From contig NZ_CP020105.1 of NCBI RefSeq assembly GCF_002067135.1, positions 5,456,001 through 5,520,000 on the forward strand: 64,000 nt of DNA, written 5' to 3'. The notes under the pieces are model-generated. The model did not search any database. It was not told the origin of the DNA and was given only the letters and a program-made list of their open reading frames with translations. Each line of letters begins with the position of its first letter. Within the stretch, counting starts at the first letter, position 1. Positions 17,257-25,340 of the stretch are shown piece by piece. A program made the translations under genes and the position numbers. Source of the DNA: Spirosoma rigui. GTDB taxonomy: Bacteria > Bacteroidota > Bacteroidia > Cytophagales > Spirosomataceae.

Positions 17257-18732
17257 ATGAAACAAATCTACTTGCTCAGTACACTCCTGTGCGTCGCTTA
17301 TGGCTCACCCGGCCAGTCGACAGGCCAGCATCAAGCGTATGTTGAGGCCGGCGGTCTGGCTGCATCAACGGATCGAACCCCCTTCTGGCTGCGGGCCAAT
17401 CAATTTGGAACAGTTCCCTACAGAGCTCCCATCGGCACGGTGCGAGCGGGCGTTGGCGGCTCCATTGCGCTGACCGATACGGTTCAAAATGCCCGCAGCC
17501 GCGCCTGGCTACTTCGCTACGGTGCCGAAGCCGTTGGCAATGTCGGCAAAGACAACCAGTTCGTACTACCCGAGTATTACATCCGGTTGATGCACCGACG
17601 GATTCAGCTGACAATTGGCCGCCGACGCGAGGTAGTTGGCCTTGTTGACAGTAGCCTGACATCCGGTTCCTACGCCTGGTCGGGTAATGCTTTACCAATT
17701 CCCGGCATTCAGTTTGGTACGCGCGGATTCGCGCCCCTGGGCCGTCGTCAGTGGCTGGCCGTCAACGCATTCATAGGGCATGGTATGTTTGCCAATACCA
17801 GCTTCATGCAGCATTCGTTTCTGCATCAGAAATCGGTGATCCTGCGGGTAGGCAAACCCACCTCGCCTGTACACGTCTACGCGGGTATCAACCACAACGC
17901 GCAGTGGGGCGGTCAGTCGGCCTATCTGGACCCCCGCATTGCGGTTAATGGTCAACTACCCGGACAGTTACGCGACTTTCCCAACGTGCTTTTCTCGATC
18001 CGGACGGGCGGTATCAATAATCCACGGATTACGTCCTTCGATTACATAAACATGTATGGAAACCACGTGGGCAGCACCGACGTAGGACTGGATATTCAAT
18101 TACCGGCGGCCAAACTGCTGTTATACCACCAGCACAGCTTCGACGATGCGTCGGGCGTCATGTTTCAGAACTTTCCTGATGGCCTGACCGGGTTTCGACT
18201 ACAGCCCCGGACCGGTAACCGTGCCGGATTTAGGCTCAATGCCTTCCTGGTTGAGTTTTTGTCGACCCTGAACCAGAGTGGACCAACCTTTTACCAGGCC
18301 AACACACACACCAAAGGGGCTGATAATTACTTTAACAATGGCCAGTATCAGGAAGGCTGGACCTATAAAGAGCACGTGATTGGTACACCTTTTATAACCC
18401 GCCGAGAGGATATCAAGCCCGCCTACCGAAACACCGCTGGCTGGGCAATTGTCAACAACCGCGTTCAGCTGCTTCACGTGGGGATGCAGGCTACCGTAGC
18501 GAACCGGATTTCTTTACGCACCAAAGTATCCTACAGTCGAAATTATGGACTTACGGATGCACCGCTGGCAGGAACGCCTGCGCAATGGTCAACCTTACTT
18601 CAGATGGGTATGCCCATTGACTGGTTAGGCGGGGTGGCGCTCACGGCATCGGTTGCCGCCGATTATGGGCAACTCTTCACCAATTCGATTGGGACGTATG
18701 TGGGGCTGCGGAAGGCTGTCTGGACCCGGTAA
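17257..18732 (+). CDS. Wzi-family capsule assembly outer-membrane protein (stand-alone copy)
   Basis: A 491-residue outer-membrane beta-barrel of the Wzi-like capsule assembly family, whose members hold extracellular polysaccharide at the cell surface. Signal peptide residues 1-20 (LLCVAYGSPGQ). Family motifs include RTPFWLRANQFGT, GRRREVVGL, SLTSGSYAWSGNALP and HNAQWGG. It is clearly paralogous to the protein at 60973-62475, which sits in the exopolysaccharide locus 42 kb away. This copy has no polysaccharide genes next to it. A terminator follows 36 bp after the stop, so it is a single-gene unit. Confidence 0.85.
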   Translation: MKQIYLLSTLLCVAYGSPGQSTGQHQAYVEAGGLAASTDRTPFWLRANQFGTVPYRAPIGTVRAGVGGSIALTDTVQNARSRAWLLRYGAEAVGNVGKDNQFVLPEYYIRLMHRRIQLTIGRRREVVGLVDSSLTSGSYAWSGNALPIPGIQFGTRGFAPLGRRQWLAVNAFIGHGMFANTSFMQHSFLHQKSVILRVGKPTSPVHVYAGINHNAQWGGQSAYLDPRIAVNGQLPGQLRDFPNVLFSIRTGGINNPRITSFDYINMYGNHVGSTDVGLDIQLPAAKLLLYHQHSFDDASGVMFQNFPDGLTGFRLQPRTGNRAGFRLNAFLVEFLSTLNQSGPTFYQANTHTKGADNYFNNGQYQEGWTYKEHVIGTPFITRREDIKPAYRNTAGWAIVNNRVQLLHVGMQATVANRISLRTKVSYSRNYGLTDAPLAGTPAQWSTLLQMGMPIDWLGGVALTASVAADYGQLFTNSIGTYVGLRKAVWTR

Positions 18733-18768
18733 GCAGCGTAGGTATTGACGCTGGCCGACAAACGAAGA

Positions 18769-18805
18769 AGCCCGGCTGCAATACGGCCGGGCTGTCTTTT
18801 ATTAT
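18769..18805 (+). terminator. Intrinsic terminator of the Wzi-like gene
   Basis: AGCCCGGC (18769-18776) pairs with GCCGGGCT (18786-18793) around a nine-base loop, followed by a T-rich tail. Confidence 0.85.
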
Positions 18806-18981
18806 TTACCTTGGCGGACATGCCATTGCACTAATGCTCAAATGTACATACCTATCCGGTTAGGGACAGTAGTTTTTTAGCCAAGTTAGGGAAAGGCCCT
18901 GTTTGGGATGCCCGAATCAGGAAGCCTGACCTTCGGCATGTGAAGCAACTTGATAATTGATCCGATCAATCCTGTAAAAAA

Positions 18982-19015
18982 ATCAGCCCCTTAGCAGAAA
19001 TGCTAAGGGGCTGAT
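18982..19015 (-). terminator. Terminator downstream of the tRNA gene
   Basis: A perfect 15-bp stem (18982-18996 with 19001-19015) closed by a GAAA tetraloop, followed on the minus strand by a run of T. It lies eight bases beyond the tRNA 3' end. Confidence 0.9.
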
Positions 19016-19023
19016 AATCAATG

Positions 19024-19107
19024 AGCCAGTGGAGGGATTCGAACCCCCGACGCGCTTGCGCATCCTGATTACAAATCAGGCGGAATCGACCGCTATCCGA
19101 CACTGGC
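19024..19107 (-). tRNA. tRNA-Thr(UGU) with long variable arm
   Basis: An 84-base cloverleaf on the minus strand: acceptor stem GCCAGTG/CACTGGC, anticodon stem CCTGA/TCAGG with loop TTTGTAA (anticodon TGT, reading ACA), and T-loop TTCGAAT with stem GGGGG/CCCTC. The C2-G71 pair and G35-U36 agree with threonine identity. The variable region is 15 bases (ATGCGCAAGCGCGTC) and can form its own stem, unlike ordinary class I tRNA-Thr. The D-stem is short (GGA/TCC). No CCA is encoded. The amino-acid call rests on the anticodon. Confidence 0.85.
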
Positions 19108-19231
19108 CAAGACCAACGACCCGTTTCCGAATCGTGATGCAAAAGTAAGGCTTTTACCTCTTTTCTGCAAGATCAAGTCCGGATATTCCGGCACGGATAA
19201 CTCTTTTTATTATCCGTACCGTTTTTCCTTC

Positions 19232-21580
19232 CTATGCCTGCGCTACTTTCAGCTGGTGTTTTAGCTCGTCCAGTTGCTTCTGCGCTTCGGCGATTTTCTT
19301 GTCGATATCGGCACGAAGCTGATCCGCATTCTTGGAGCGGGCAAAGAATTCAATGTTATTCCGATACGTAGCAATGTCGTTTTCGATGGCCGTCATGCGC
19401 CGACGGATGTCGTTCTCGCGTTTGTTGCCACTGTCGCCACCACCCCGGTTGTAATCACCCCGATCATCGCGGTCGCGGCCAAATCCACGATCGCCACCCC
19501 GGTCCTGCCGACCACCGCGATCACCACCCCGATCGCGGCCACCGCCCCGGGTAGCTTCGGCTTCGCTTTGAAGCATGATCCGTTCCTTATCTTTGGCCGG
19601 GATCTTACCCGTTGCGCTCACCAATGCATTTACCGCATTGATGTAGCGTTTCTGGATCGACTGCATATCTTTCTTCGGCACGAACCCGATAGCACTCCAC
19701 TCCTTTTTAAACTCGTTGAGTTGCGAAAGGTCGGTGTTTTCGGTCGCAGCGGCTTCGATCCGCTCGATCAGCGCTACTTTTTGAGCCAGGTTGGCTTCAA
19801 ATTCACGCTCAGTATCCTGATTTTTGAGTCGCTTCTTATTGAAGAACGCATCGCAGGCGGCCTTGAATCGGTCGAAGATTGAGTTTTTCTGTTTCTCGGG
19901 AACCTGGCCAATATTTTTCCACTGGCGCTGCAAGTCAATAACCGTCTGCGTCGTCTCCGGCGATTCTTCGCCCGAAGCCAGAATAGCTTCTACCTGCTCA
20001 CACAGTTCGGTCTTGGCCCGCAGATTTTCTTCCCGCTTGCTTTCCAGCTGTTTGAAGAACTCCCCTTTGTTATGAAAGAATGTTTTCAGGGCCGCCCAGA
20101 ACTTTTTGCTCAGTTCCTTGCCTTCCTCGCGGGGCATTGGTCCTTTGATACCGTTCCATCGGTCCTGCAGGGCCATAACGGCCTTCGTTTTGTCGTTCCA
20201 GTCGTTGATGCTGTTCGAGGTGAACGATGTCAGCGGTACGAGTTCTTCGTAGATCGCCGATTTCTCTTCGTACAGTTGCGCCGACTCTTTGCGCTGCTCG
20301 TTGGTCTGGCCCCGGCGTTTGTCATACAGCACGTCGAGAGCCGCTTTCATGCGCCCCCACAACACTTCCTGCTCAGCTTTGGGGGCCGGGCCGATGTGCT
20401 TATATTCTTCAAAGAGCGCGTTGGCATCGTCGATCGTTTGCCGCGTAACGGGCGTCTCTTCCGACGCTTTCGCCATGGCTTCAACCTTCTCGATGACCTC
20501 GGTTTTCAGGCTGATATTCCGTTTCCGGTCTAGCTCCTTCAGTTCGAAATAAATATTCCGATTGCTGTAATACCGATCAACGAGGGCGTGGTACGTAGCC
20601 CACAACGTAGCGTTGTGCGGGGAATTCATGTTCCCGGCGGCTTTCCAGTCGTCCTGTATTTTCTTGAACTCATTCCAGCTCGCTTTTGGGTCACCGGCGT
20701 TGTTCTCGTCGGTTTCGACCAGCACACGTAGCCGGGTCAGCAAATCGGTTTTAGCCGCGAAGTTACCGTCTTTGGCTTTGTCCAGATTCTGAAAATAGGT
20801 GTTTTTCTGGCTCTTGATCTGTTTGTAGAGATCATCGAACTGCTGAACGGTATCATCGTTCTTGAACTCAAATCCCTCCTCAGAACCGGTCTCGGCAACG
20901 TACGCCTGTAAGGCTACCTCGCGCTCAGCCCGCTTCATCTGATCAAACAGCGGTTTGACATCTTTCAGCGTCTGGTCGGCTTTTTTGAAGTCGCCGGGCG
21001 ATACCGTAGTGCCACTGATGGACGCCAGCTTGTTTTCGAGCAGCGCCACAAAGTCCTGCTTCGAGAACTGGCTGTAGTCTACCGCAGGCTGACCATGCGC
21101 TTCCTCTTCAGCCTCATCGGCTACGTCGGCATACTGCGCAGTGATCTCTTCACGCTCGGCGGTTTCGCCGGTAGCGTCCACTTCAGGAGCGGCTTCGGCA
21201 GTGGGAGCCTCCGCTTCCGGGGCAGCAGTTACGTCGGCAGCGGGCGCTTCGGCCTCAACGGTTTCCGTCGGTACTGCGCTTTCCGATGTCGTCTCACCGC
21301 TAACCTCCTCTCCAGCCGTCGCTGGCTCGGGCTGCTCAGCATCCGTCGTGGGCTGAATACCCGCTACAGGCTCGTCAGCGGGCGTTTCGGCCGCTGGTTC
21401 GGGCATGGCAGATGGGTCACCGCTCGCTGTGTCGGATTGCGATTCAACCGCGCCGACTGCCGAAGCGTCGGTAGCCTCAGCCGTGGTTGCGGTCTCGTCG
21501 GATGTATTGACGGCCAGCGCGTCGGTCAACGGGGTGGAGTTATCCGGCTGCTGGTTAATTTCCTGTTCTTCGTTTGCCAT
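19232..21580 (-). CDS. DUF349-repeat protein with acidic N-terminus and RGG-like tail
   Basis: A 782-residue cytoplasmic protein. Residues 1-160 are low-complexity, rich in Ala, Thr, Pro and Glu; the middle holds several DUF349 helical repeats recognisable by W-K/W..I-G patterns (DDWKAAGNMN, EYKHIGPAP, DRWNGIKGP, RQWKNIGQVP, KEWSAIGFVP); then an Arg/Gly-rich segment (GGGRDRGGDRGGRQDRGG) and a C-terminal coiled coil. The start at ATG 21580 (MANEEQ) is preferred because an upstream in-frame start at 21619 falls in the predicted promoter. The function is unknown; the RGG-like stretch suggests RNA binding, as inference. Confidence 0.88.
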   Translation of the reverse strand: MANEEQEINQQPDNSTPLTDALAVNTSDETATTAEATDASAVGAVESQSDTASGDPSAMPEPAAETPADEPVAGIQPTTDAEQPEPATAGEEVSGETTSESAVPTETVEAEAPAADVTAAPEAEAPTAEAAPEVDATGETAEREEITAQYADVADEAEEEAHGQPAVDYSQFSKQDFVALLENKLASISGTTVSPGDFKKADQTLKDVKPLFDQMKRAEREVALQAYVAETGSEEGFEFKNDDTVQQFDDLYKQIKSQKNTYFQNLDKAKDGNFAAKTDLLTRLRVLVETDENNAGDPKASWNEFKKIQDDWKAAGNMNSPHNATLWATYHALVDRYYSNRNIYFELKELDRKRNISLKTEVIEKVEAMAKASEETPVTRQTIDDANALFEEYKHIGPAPKAEQEVLWGRMKAALDVLYDKRRGQTNEQRKESAQLYEEKSAIYEELVPLTSFTSNSINDWNDKTKAVMALQDRWNGIKGPMPREEGKELSKKFWAALKTFFHNKGEFFKQLESKREENLRAKTELCEQVEAILASGEESPETTQTVIDLQRQWKNIGQVPEKQKNSIFDRFKAACDAFFNKKRLKNQDTEREFEANLAQKVALIERIEAAATENTDLSQLNEFKKEWSAIGFVPKKDMQSIQKRYINAVNALVSATGKIPAKDKERIMLQSEAEATRGGGRDRGGDRGGRQDRGGDRGFGRDRDDRGDYNRGGGDSGNKRENDIRRRMTAIENDIATYRNNIEFFARSKNADQLRADIDKKIAEAQKQLDELKHQLKVAQA

Positions 21581-21597
21581 GTTGGGAACGTACCAAT

Positions 21598-21613
21598 TAC
21601 TTTTGCAAAAGTA
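21598..21613. promoter_or_regulatory. Palindromic back-to-back -7 boxes of two divergent genes
   Basis: TACTTTTG (21598-21605, plus) and its exact mirror (21606-21613, minus) both match TAnnTTTG and form a 16-bp palindrome. The plus side has TTTG at 21573-21576 with a 21-bp spacer and leads to pdxH; the minus side leads to the DUF349 gene with about 20 bases of leader. No clear -33 box is seen for the minus side. Confidence 0.55.
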
Positions 21614-21673
21614 CGACAAAATGCGAATTTAACTGTATTTCGGCCATTGAAAAGCCGGTAACCAACCTACCCA

Positions 21674-22315
21674 ATGCCGTCAGCAATCAGCGACTTACGA
21701 AAAGATTACACGCTTCATGGCTTGGACAAAGTCGATGTATTGCCCAACCCCATCGATCAGTTCCGAATCTGGTTCGAAGCCGCGCTGGGCGCTGGTGTTC
21801 CCGAACCGAACGCGATGCACGTCAGCACTGTTACGGCCGATGGCCGTCCAGATGGCCGTATCGTCCTTATTAAAGATGTATCAGACGCGGGCTTTGTGTT
21901 CTATACCAACTACGAAAGCCGCAAAGGTCGCGAACTTATTGATCGGCCCTTTGCCGCCCTCACCTTCTTCTATCCCGAACTCGAACGCCAGATCCGGATT
22001 GAAGGGACCGTAGAAAAAGTGAGCAGCGACGAGTCGGATACTTATTTCAACAGTCGTCCGCGCGGTAGTCAGATTGGTGCCTGGGTATCCAACCAGAGCA
22101 CCGTCGTGGCGAGCCGCGATGTGCTGGAAAGCCGCCAGCGGGATCTGGAAGCCCAGTTTGCGGAACAACCCGTGCCGCGCCCTCCCCACTGGGGTGGCTT
22201 TCGGGTTGTTCCGGATACGCTGGAATTCTGGCAGGGCCGCCCCAGCCGCCTGCACGATCGGATTCGCTACCGGCGAGAAGGTCAGCACTGGCTCATCGAT
22301 CGCTTGTCGCCTTAG
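21674..22315 (+). CDS. pdxH: Pyridoxamine 5'-phosphate oxidase
   Basis: The FMN enzyme that makes pyridoxal 5'-phosphate, the last step of vitamin B6 synthesis and salvage. At 213 residues it has the usual length. Visible signatures: the N-terminal helix LRKDYTLHGLD, MHVSTVTADGRPDGRIVLIKD (FMN and substrate site), FYTNYESRKGREL, the conserved QIGAWVSNQS, and the C-terminal PxxWGGFRVVPDTLEFWQGRPSRLHDR signature, read here from about residue 177 to the end. A terminator follows. Confidence 0.95.
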   Translation: MPSAISDLRKDYTLHGLDKVDVLPNPIDQFRIWFEAALGAGVPEPNAMHVSTVTADGRPDGRIVLIKDVSDAGFVFYTNYESRKGRELIDRPFAALTFFYPELERQIRIEGTVEKVSSDESDTYFNSRPRGSQIGAWVSNQSTVVASRDVLESRQRDLEAQFAEQPVPRPPHWGGFRVVPDTLEFWQGRPSRLHDRIRYRREGQHWLIDRLSP

Positions 22316-22470
22316 TCGTGGTGCTGGCCGGATGACTCCGGAAAACGGCCAGACAGCGTTGACAGTGGGAATTAGGGCTTTCTGATTCCGATTATTCCCG
22401 CTGCGAATCAACTAAGCCTGTATCGTTCGCTGCCCATTATTCGTACGTCAATTGGCGTCATTCCGCTTAC

Positions 22471-22501
22471 AGAAACCGGCATTCCACCGGTTTCTTTTTT
22501 T
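22471..22501 (+). terminator. Intrinsic terminator before the histidine kinase gene
   Basis: AGAAACCGG (22471-22479) pairs with CCGGTTTCT (22487-22495), loop of seven, followed by a run of T. The T-run also supplies the TTTG of the next promoter. It lies 156 bp after the pdxH stop. Confidence 0.75.
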
Positions 22502-22528
22502 GCCGGGTCCGCTCGATCTGTAGTTTTG
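22499..22528 (+). promoter_or_regulatory. Promoter of the histidine kinase gene, almost leaderless
   Basis: TTTG (22499-22502), an 18-bp spacer and TAGTTTTG (22521-22528) fit the Bacteroidota consensus well. The ATG at 22533 is only four bases past the -7 box, so the mRNA would start at or next to the start codon. Confidence 0.6.
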
Positions 22529-22532
22529 TAAA

Positions 22533-23681
22533 ATGACCATCACTACCGTATCATACCGCCTGACCAACCGGCAAAAATGGCAGCTAGCCCTCAGCGTGTT
22601 TGTCATCTACTGGCCTATTCGGTTGTATGTCAACGTGCAACATTCTACCCTGCAATTCTGGCTGCGGTGGACTCCAGTCTTCATTATGGAGATTCTGGTC
22701 ACGGTTGCGTTCTTCTACGTATGGATCAATGTTATTGACTGGATTCAGCAACGGACATTTGCCCGGTTTGGCAATGACTTTCTGGTCGAGTTCAAACTAC
22801 CCGCCCAGGTTACCACGCTTTTGATTGCCAGTGCCATGGCGCTTGTCTTCAATGAAGGGTTTCACACGCTTCAACGTAGCCTGAACGGCTTTCTGGAAAG
22901 TAAATTTTCGGTCTACCAACAGGTACCTATCTGGGGCCGGGCCGCTGATGGTCGCCCGTTTACGCCCCAGCAAAAACAGACCTACCGCGAACAACGGCGA
23001 CGGATGAACAATGGCCTGACTGTGATGGCCATGCTGTCGGCCTTTTACCTGGCTGCCAGCCGCCGTGCTTACCGTCGGCTGGAAGACGTGCAGGTGCGGG
23101 CCGAGCGGCTCGAAAAAGAAAACGTACAAGCCCAGTTTGCGGCCCTCAAAAGCCAGGTAAACCCGCATTTTCTGTTCAACAGCCTGAGTATTCTGTCGTC
23201 CCTAGTCTACGCCGACGCAGAATTGTCGGAGAAGTTTATCGATCAGTTGTCGCGGGCGTATCGGTATATCCTCGAGCAGAAAGATAATGAACAGGTGTTG
23301 CTCAAAACCGAGTTGGAGTTCATTCAGGCATACCGGTTTTTGCTTAATATTCGCTTCGAAAATAAATTCGATGTACTCCTCAACGTACCCGAGGAAGACC
23401 AGAAGCGCTACAGCATTGCCCCCCTCACGCTCCAGCTCCTGGTTGAAAACGCGGTAAAACACAATCGTATGTCGGCCAAAGAACCGCTACGGGTTCACAT
23501 CGATCTGGAAGGCGAATGCCTGGTGGTTCGTAATAACCGCCAGCTACGTCCGCAGTCCGAAGCCTCCACGGGCGTAGGGTTGCAAAACATCATAAACCGG
23601 TATGCATTGCTCACCGATCGGCCCGTCTGGATTGGCGAAAGCGACGGTGGTTTTGTCGTAAAGATTCCGTTGCTCACCTGA
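22533..23681 (+). CDS. LytS/YehU-type sensor histidine kinase
   Basis: A 382-residue inner-membrane kinase of the His_kinase (PF06580) class. Membrane helices lie near residues 16-32, 48-70, 92-110 and 163-178; a coiled coil leads to the phospho-acceptor His212 in QVNPHFLFNSLS. The ATPase end has QLLVENAVKHN and TGVGLQNIINRY. It lies 64 bp upstream of a LytTR response regulator, its obvious partner. The stimulus is unknown; no separate sensor domain is visible. Confidence 0.92.
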   Translation: MTITTVSYRLTNRQKWQLALSVFVIYWPIRLYVNVQHSTLQFWLRWTPVFIMEILVTVAFFYVWINVIDWIQQRTFARFGNDFLVEFKLPAQVTTLLIASAMALVFNEGFHTLQRSLNGFLESKFSVYQQVPIWGRAADGRPFTPQQKQTYREQRRRMNNGLTVMAMLSAFYLAASRRAYRRLEDVQVRAERLEKENVQAQFAALKSQVNPHFLFNSLSILSSLVYADAELSEKFIDQLSRAYRYILEQKDNEQVLLKTELEFIQAYRFLLNIRFENKFDVLLNVPEEDQKRYSIAPLTLQLLVENAVKHNRMSAKEPLRVHIDLEGECLVVRNNRQLRPQSEASTGVGLQNIINRYALLTDRPVWIGESDGGFVVKIPLLT

Positions 23682-23745
23682 TTTAACGCAGCGGAAGGGT
23701 ACCTCCGCCGTAGCTGGTTCCCTCCCGCTCACTACTCCTTGTACT

Positions 23746-24537
23746 ATGAACGTTGTCATTATCGAAGACGAAAACCTGACGGCCAAACGGCTCGAAGGGA
23801 TGCTCCACAAGTATGACGCCACCATACACGTACTGGCCCGAATTCCTTCCGTCGCCGAAGCGGTTACGTGGTTTCGCCAGCCAACCGAACCCGTTGATCT
23901 GGTGTTCATGGACATTCACCTCGAAGATGACCTGGGCTTTCGGATTTTTGAACAGGCCAACCTGACGACACCGGTCATTTTTACGACGGCCTACGATGAA
24001 TACATGATTCAGGCCTTTAAGGTCAACAGCATCGATTACCTGCTTAAACCCATCAATTATACCGAACTGGTAGCGGCCATTGAAAAATTCAATGCCTTGA
24101 AAAAACAGTTCAGTCAGGGTAGCGACAGCGCGACAAGCCAGGCTGGACCCGATCTGGAAACACTGCTTCAGCTGTTGGGCAAGCACAAAAACACCGACTA
24201 CAAAGAGCGGTTCATGATTACAGTCGGCACCAAAATCAGGAGTATCGAAACATCCGACGTCGCTTATTTCTACCTGGAGGAGAAAATTGTCTTCCTCGTC
24301 ACTAAAGATGGCCTGAACTTGCCCGTCGACTACAGCCTAGATAAGCTGACGCAGCTGCTCAACCCCAAACATTTTTTCCGGATCAGCCGCCAGTTTCTGA
24401 TCTCGTTACCTGCCATCCAAACGATCCATACTTACTCGGCGGGTAAGCTCAAGCTCGATCTCATGCCTAAATCCCGGCAGGATGTATTCGTCAGTGGCGA
24501 CCGCATGACCGAATTTAAGGAGTGGTTGGGGAAATGA
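23746..24537 (+). CDS. LytTR-family response regulator
   Basis: A 263-residue regulator with an N-terminal receiver (phospho-acceptor Asp56 in LVFMDIHLED, conserved Lys in DYLLKPINY) and a C-terminal LytTR DNA-binding domain (about 165-262, with IRSIETSDVAYFYLEEK and HFFRISRQFLISL). It pairs with the upstream histidine kinase. Its last 23 bases overlap the 3' end of the convergent Nudix-type regulator gene, so the two transcripts are complementary at their ends. Targets are unknown. Confidence 0.93.
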   Translation: MNVVIIEDENLTAKRLEGMLHKYDATIHVLARIPSVAEAVTWFRQPTEPVDLVFMDIHLEDDLGFRIFEQANLTTPVIFTTAYDEYMIQAFKVNSIDYLLKPINYTELVAAIEKFNALKKQFSQGSDSATSQAGPDLETLLQLLGKHKNTDYKERFMITVGTKIRSIETSDVAYFYLEEKIVFLVTKDGLNLPVDYSLDKLTQLLNPKHFFRISRQFLISLPAIQTIHTYSAGKLKLDLMPKSRQDVFVSGDRMTEFKEWLGK

Positions 24538-25252
24538 ACCGATATAGATAAGGTGCTTTGTGGGCACCCCCGCTCATCTTCTTTTCCAGCCGCTCCAGAA
24601 TGCCCAGACTCAGCAGTTTGCGCTGAAAGTTCGTGCGCTGTAGCGGCTTGCCCAGAATTGTTTCGTAAAGCTGCTGTAGTTCGGCCATCGTGAAGGTTTC
24701 GGGCAGCAACGCAAATCCAATCAGTTTGTCGTCCAGATTTTTCTGCAGTGCTTCCAGCGCCTTCTGCACAATATGCGCATGGTCGAAGATCAGCGGAGGA
24801 AGGTTTGCCAGGTCGTGCCAGCCACAACTGTCGGAAAGCGGATCGGGAGTGGGATTGGCTTTGGTAAAGTCGATCAGGGCGTAGTAGCCGATCGAGACGA
24901 ATCGCTGAAGCAGCCAGTGCTCCCCGGGCAGTTCAACGCCGTTGCCCAGCAGCAATGTCTGCTGCGTTCCCGCATCGCGCCGGTCTCGTTTCCCGAAGGT
25001 GTAAAACTGGTCGAGGTAAATTTCACGGAGCCCTGTACGCTCAAAGAGCACCCGGGCGGCTGCTTCGTCCACATCTTCCGTCAGGTGTACAAAGCCACCC
25101 GGCAGCGCAAAGGCATCCATGCCCCGAAAGCGAAGCAGTAGTATTTTCAGCTGGCCTTCGTGAAACCCAAAAATAACCGGGTCGATCGACAGACCCGGCA
25201 TCAGCCCACGCCCGTCGACAATCAGGTTTTTATCCCATGCTTCGCTGTTCAT
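24515..25252 (-). CDS. NrtR/AraR-like Nudix transcriptional regulator
   Basis: A 245-residue protein with an N-terminal Nudix domain (about 20-150) and a C-terminal winged helix (about 165-240; FTMAELQQLYETILGKPL, RTNFQRKLLSLGIL). The Nudix box is degenerate: GGFVHLTEDVDEAAARVLFE followed by RTGL, where the catalytic RE and EE pairs read RV and ER, so it is likely a ligand sensor and not a hydrolase. Such regulators control NAD or, in Bacteroides, arabinose genes. It is divergent from a GH3 glycosidase, with a perfect palindrome in the 88-bp gap, suggesting it regulates that gene and itself. Confidence 0.87.
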   Translation of the reverse strand: MNSEAWDKNLIVDGRGLMPGLSIDPVIFGFHEGQLKILLLRFRGMDAFALPGGFVHLTEDVDEAAARVLFERTGLREIYLDQFYTFGKRDRRDAGTQQTLLLGNGVELPGEHWLLQRFVSIGYYALIDFTKANPTPDPLSDSCGWHDLANLPPLIFDHAHIVQKALEALQKNLDDKLIGFALLPETFTMAELQQLYETILGKPLQRTNFQRKLLSLGILERLEKKMSGGAHKAPYLYRFISPTTP

Positions 25253-25310
25253 GCCGCGAGTTTAGCAAAAAGCTGGGTATAACGTTGGACCATACCCGGC
25301 AATAACTTAC

Positions 25311-25333
25311 TATTGTATCATAAAGATACAATA
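25311..25333. promoter_or_regulatory. Perfect palindromic operator between Nudix regulator and GH3 gene
   Basis: TATTGTATC (25311-25319) and GATACAATA (25325-25333) are exact reverse complements around a five-base spacer. The 23-bp site lies seven bases before the GH3 start and 58 bp before the regulator start. It is AT-rich against a GC-rich background. Probably the binding site of the adjacent Nudix-type regulator. Confidence 0.65.
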
Positions 25334-25340
25334 TACAGCC

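Noticed and set aside
19024-19107. tRNA as an integration site of a mobile element
   Set aside because: No integrase, direct repeat of the tRNA end or foreign cargo is next to it.
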